From Gammaproteobacteria bacterium (lineage in GTDB: Bacteria > Pseudomonadota > Gammaproteobacteria > Eutrophobiales > Eutrophobiaceae): 6,312 bases of DNA. The notes beneath the pieces were generated by a model. The model was not told the origin of the DNA, ran no database searches, and worked only from the letters and a program-made list of their open reading frames with translations. Below are positions 6,000 to 6,312 of this stretch, piece by piece. Position numbers and translations under genes: made by a program. Positions within the stretch are counted from its first letter, which is position 1. Each line of letters begins with the position of its first letter. The DNA is taken from assembly GCA_009843675.1 (NCBI GenBank), contig VYCZ01000406.1:1-6312 (forward strand), read 5' to 3'.

Positions 6000-6312
6000 A
6001 TGACAGGGAAATATGACGCCATCATAGTGGGTGGCGGCCACAACGGACTCACATGCGGCGCCTATCTTGCCAGGGCAGGCCTGAATACCCTGGTGCTCGA
6101 ACGAAGGCATATCGTCGGCGGCTGCGCGGTCACGGAGGAATTCTCGCCTGGCTTCCGGGTATCCAGTTTCGCTTTCATTATGGGACACCTTCATCCCAAG
6201 GTTATCGAGGAACTGGAACTCAGGAAGTTCGGGTTGGAACACGTTATTGTCGATAACGTGATCAATCCGACCGAGAATGGAGATTGTATTGTATTCACCC
6301 GGGACCCGGGCA
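6000..6312 (+). CDS. PYROXD2/phytoene-desaturase-like FAD/NAD(P) oxidoreductase, N-terminal fragment
   Basis: An open frame of 104 codons runs off the window edge. It starts MTGKYDAIIVGGGHNGLTCG, an N-terminal Rossmann strand with the GxGxxG motif (GGGHNG, residues 11-16). The FAD-ribose acid follows in LVLERRHIVGGCAVTEEF (about 32-49), with the GG typical of the phytoene desaturase/carotenoid isomerase/PYROXD2 group. FSPGFRVSSFAFIMGHLHPKV is close to the equivalent stretch of PYROXD2-like proteins, which favours that group over true carotenoid desaturases. The family is usually 500-550 residues, so about 80% is missing. AGG at 5989-5991 lies eight bases before the ATG. It is transcribed divergently from the methyltransferase-like gene. 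Substrate unknown. Confidence 0.85.
   Translation, partial: MTGKYDAIIVGGGHNGLTCGAYLARAGLNTLVLERRHIVGGCAVTEEFSPGFRVSSFAFIMGHLHPKVIEELELRKFGLEHVIVDNVINPTENGDCIVFTRDPG

Noticed and set aside
5796..6242. A 148-codon minus-strand frame across the intergenic region and the last gene
   Set aside because: It runs antisense to a recognisable FAD-binding N-terminus and through the palindrome; no family features are visible.

Overview
The window looks like a piece of a proteobacterial chromosome, probably a metagenomic or environmental genome. The grounds are a protocatechuate 4,5-cleavage (PDC) gene set of the type known from sphingomonads and Comamonas, tightly packed genes with start/stop overlaps, and moderately high GC (36/60 in bases 2401-2460). 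I cannot place it more precisely than Pseudomonadota.

Bases 1-4386 hold one plus-strand operon whose 5' end lies outside the window. The gene order is: the C-terminal end of ligJ (4-oxalomesaconate hydratase branch); ligI (2-pyrone-4,6-dicarboxylate lactonase); ligC (4-carboxy-2-hydroxymuconate-6-semialdehyde dehydrogenase); an aldo/keto reductase; and a DAO-type FAD-dependent oxidoreductase. LigC makes PDC, LigI opens it to 4-oxalomesaconate, and LigJ hydrates a tautomer of that product on the way to pyruvate and oxaloacetate. The last two genes are not classical members of the pathway. The first three junctions are tightly coupled (TAATG overlap, 16-bp gap with a strong Shine-Dalgarno, GTGA overlap), and the fourth is a 9-bp gap. 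A small hairpin with a T-rich tail (4416-4438) plausibly ends the operon.

The most notable feature is that ligI carries a single in-frame TAA at 697-699. It falls exactly where the family has an active-site-region tyrosine, while every catalytic residue I can check on both sides is intact. ligC also appears to lack four residues that its relatives carry. Either the PDC branch is starting to decay here, or the stop is a sequencing error.

Bases 4424-5821 (minus strand) encode a 465-residue protein with an N-terminal helix-turn-helix-like region and a methyltransferase-like body. Its AdoMet-binding glycine motif looks degenerate. This gene is visibly less GC-rich than the operon.

Bases 5822-5999 are a divergent intergenic region. 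It has an AT-rich stretch, a 13-bp-arm palindrome with one mismatch (5926-5956), and a CAGGTAC direct repeat just upstream of the next gene. From 6000 to the window edge runs the N-terminal part of a PYROXD2/phytoene-desaturase-like FAD/NAD(P) oxidoreductase on the plus strand.

I found no rRNA, tRNA, CRISPR array or intact mobile element.
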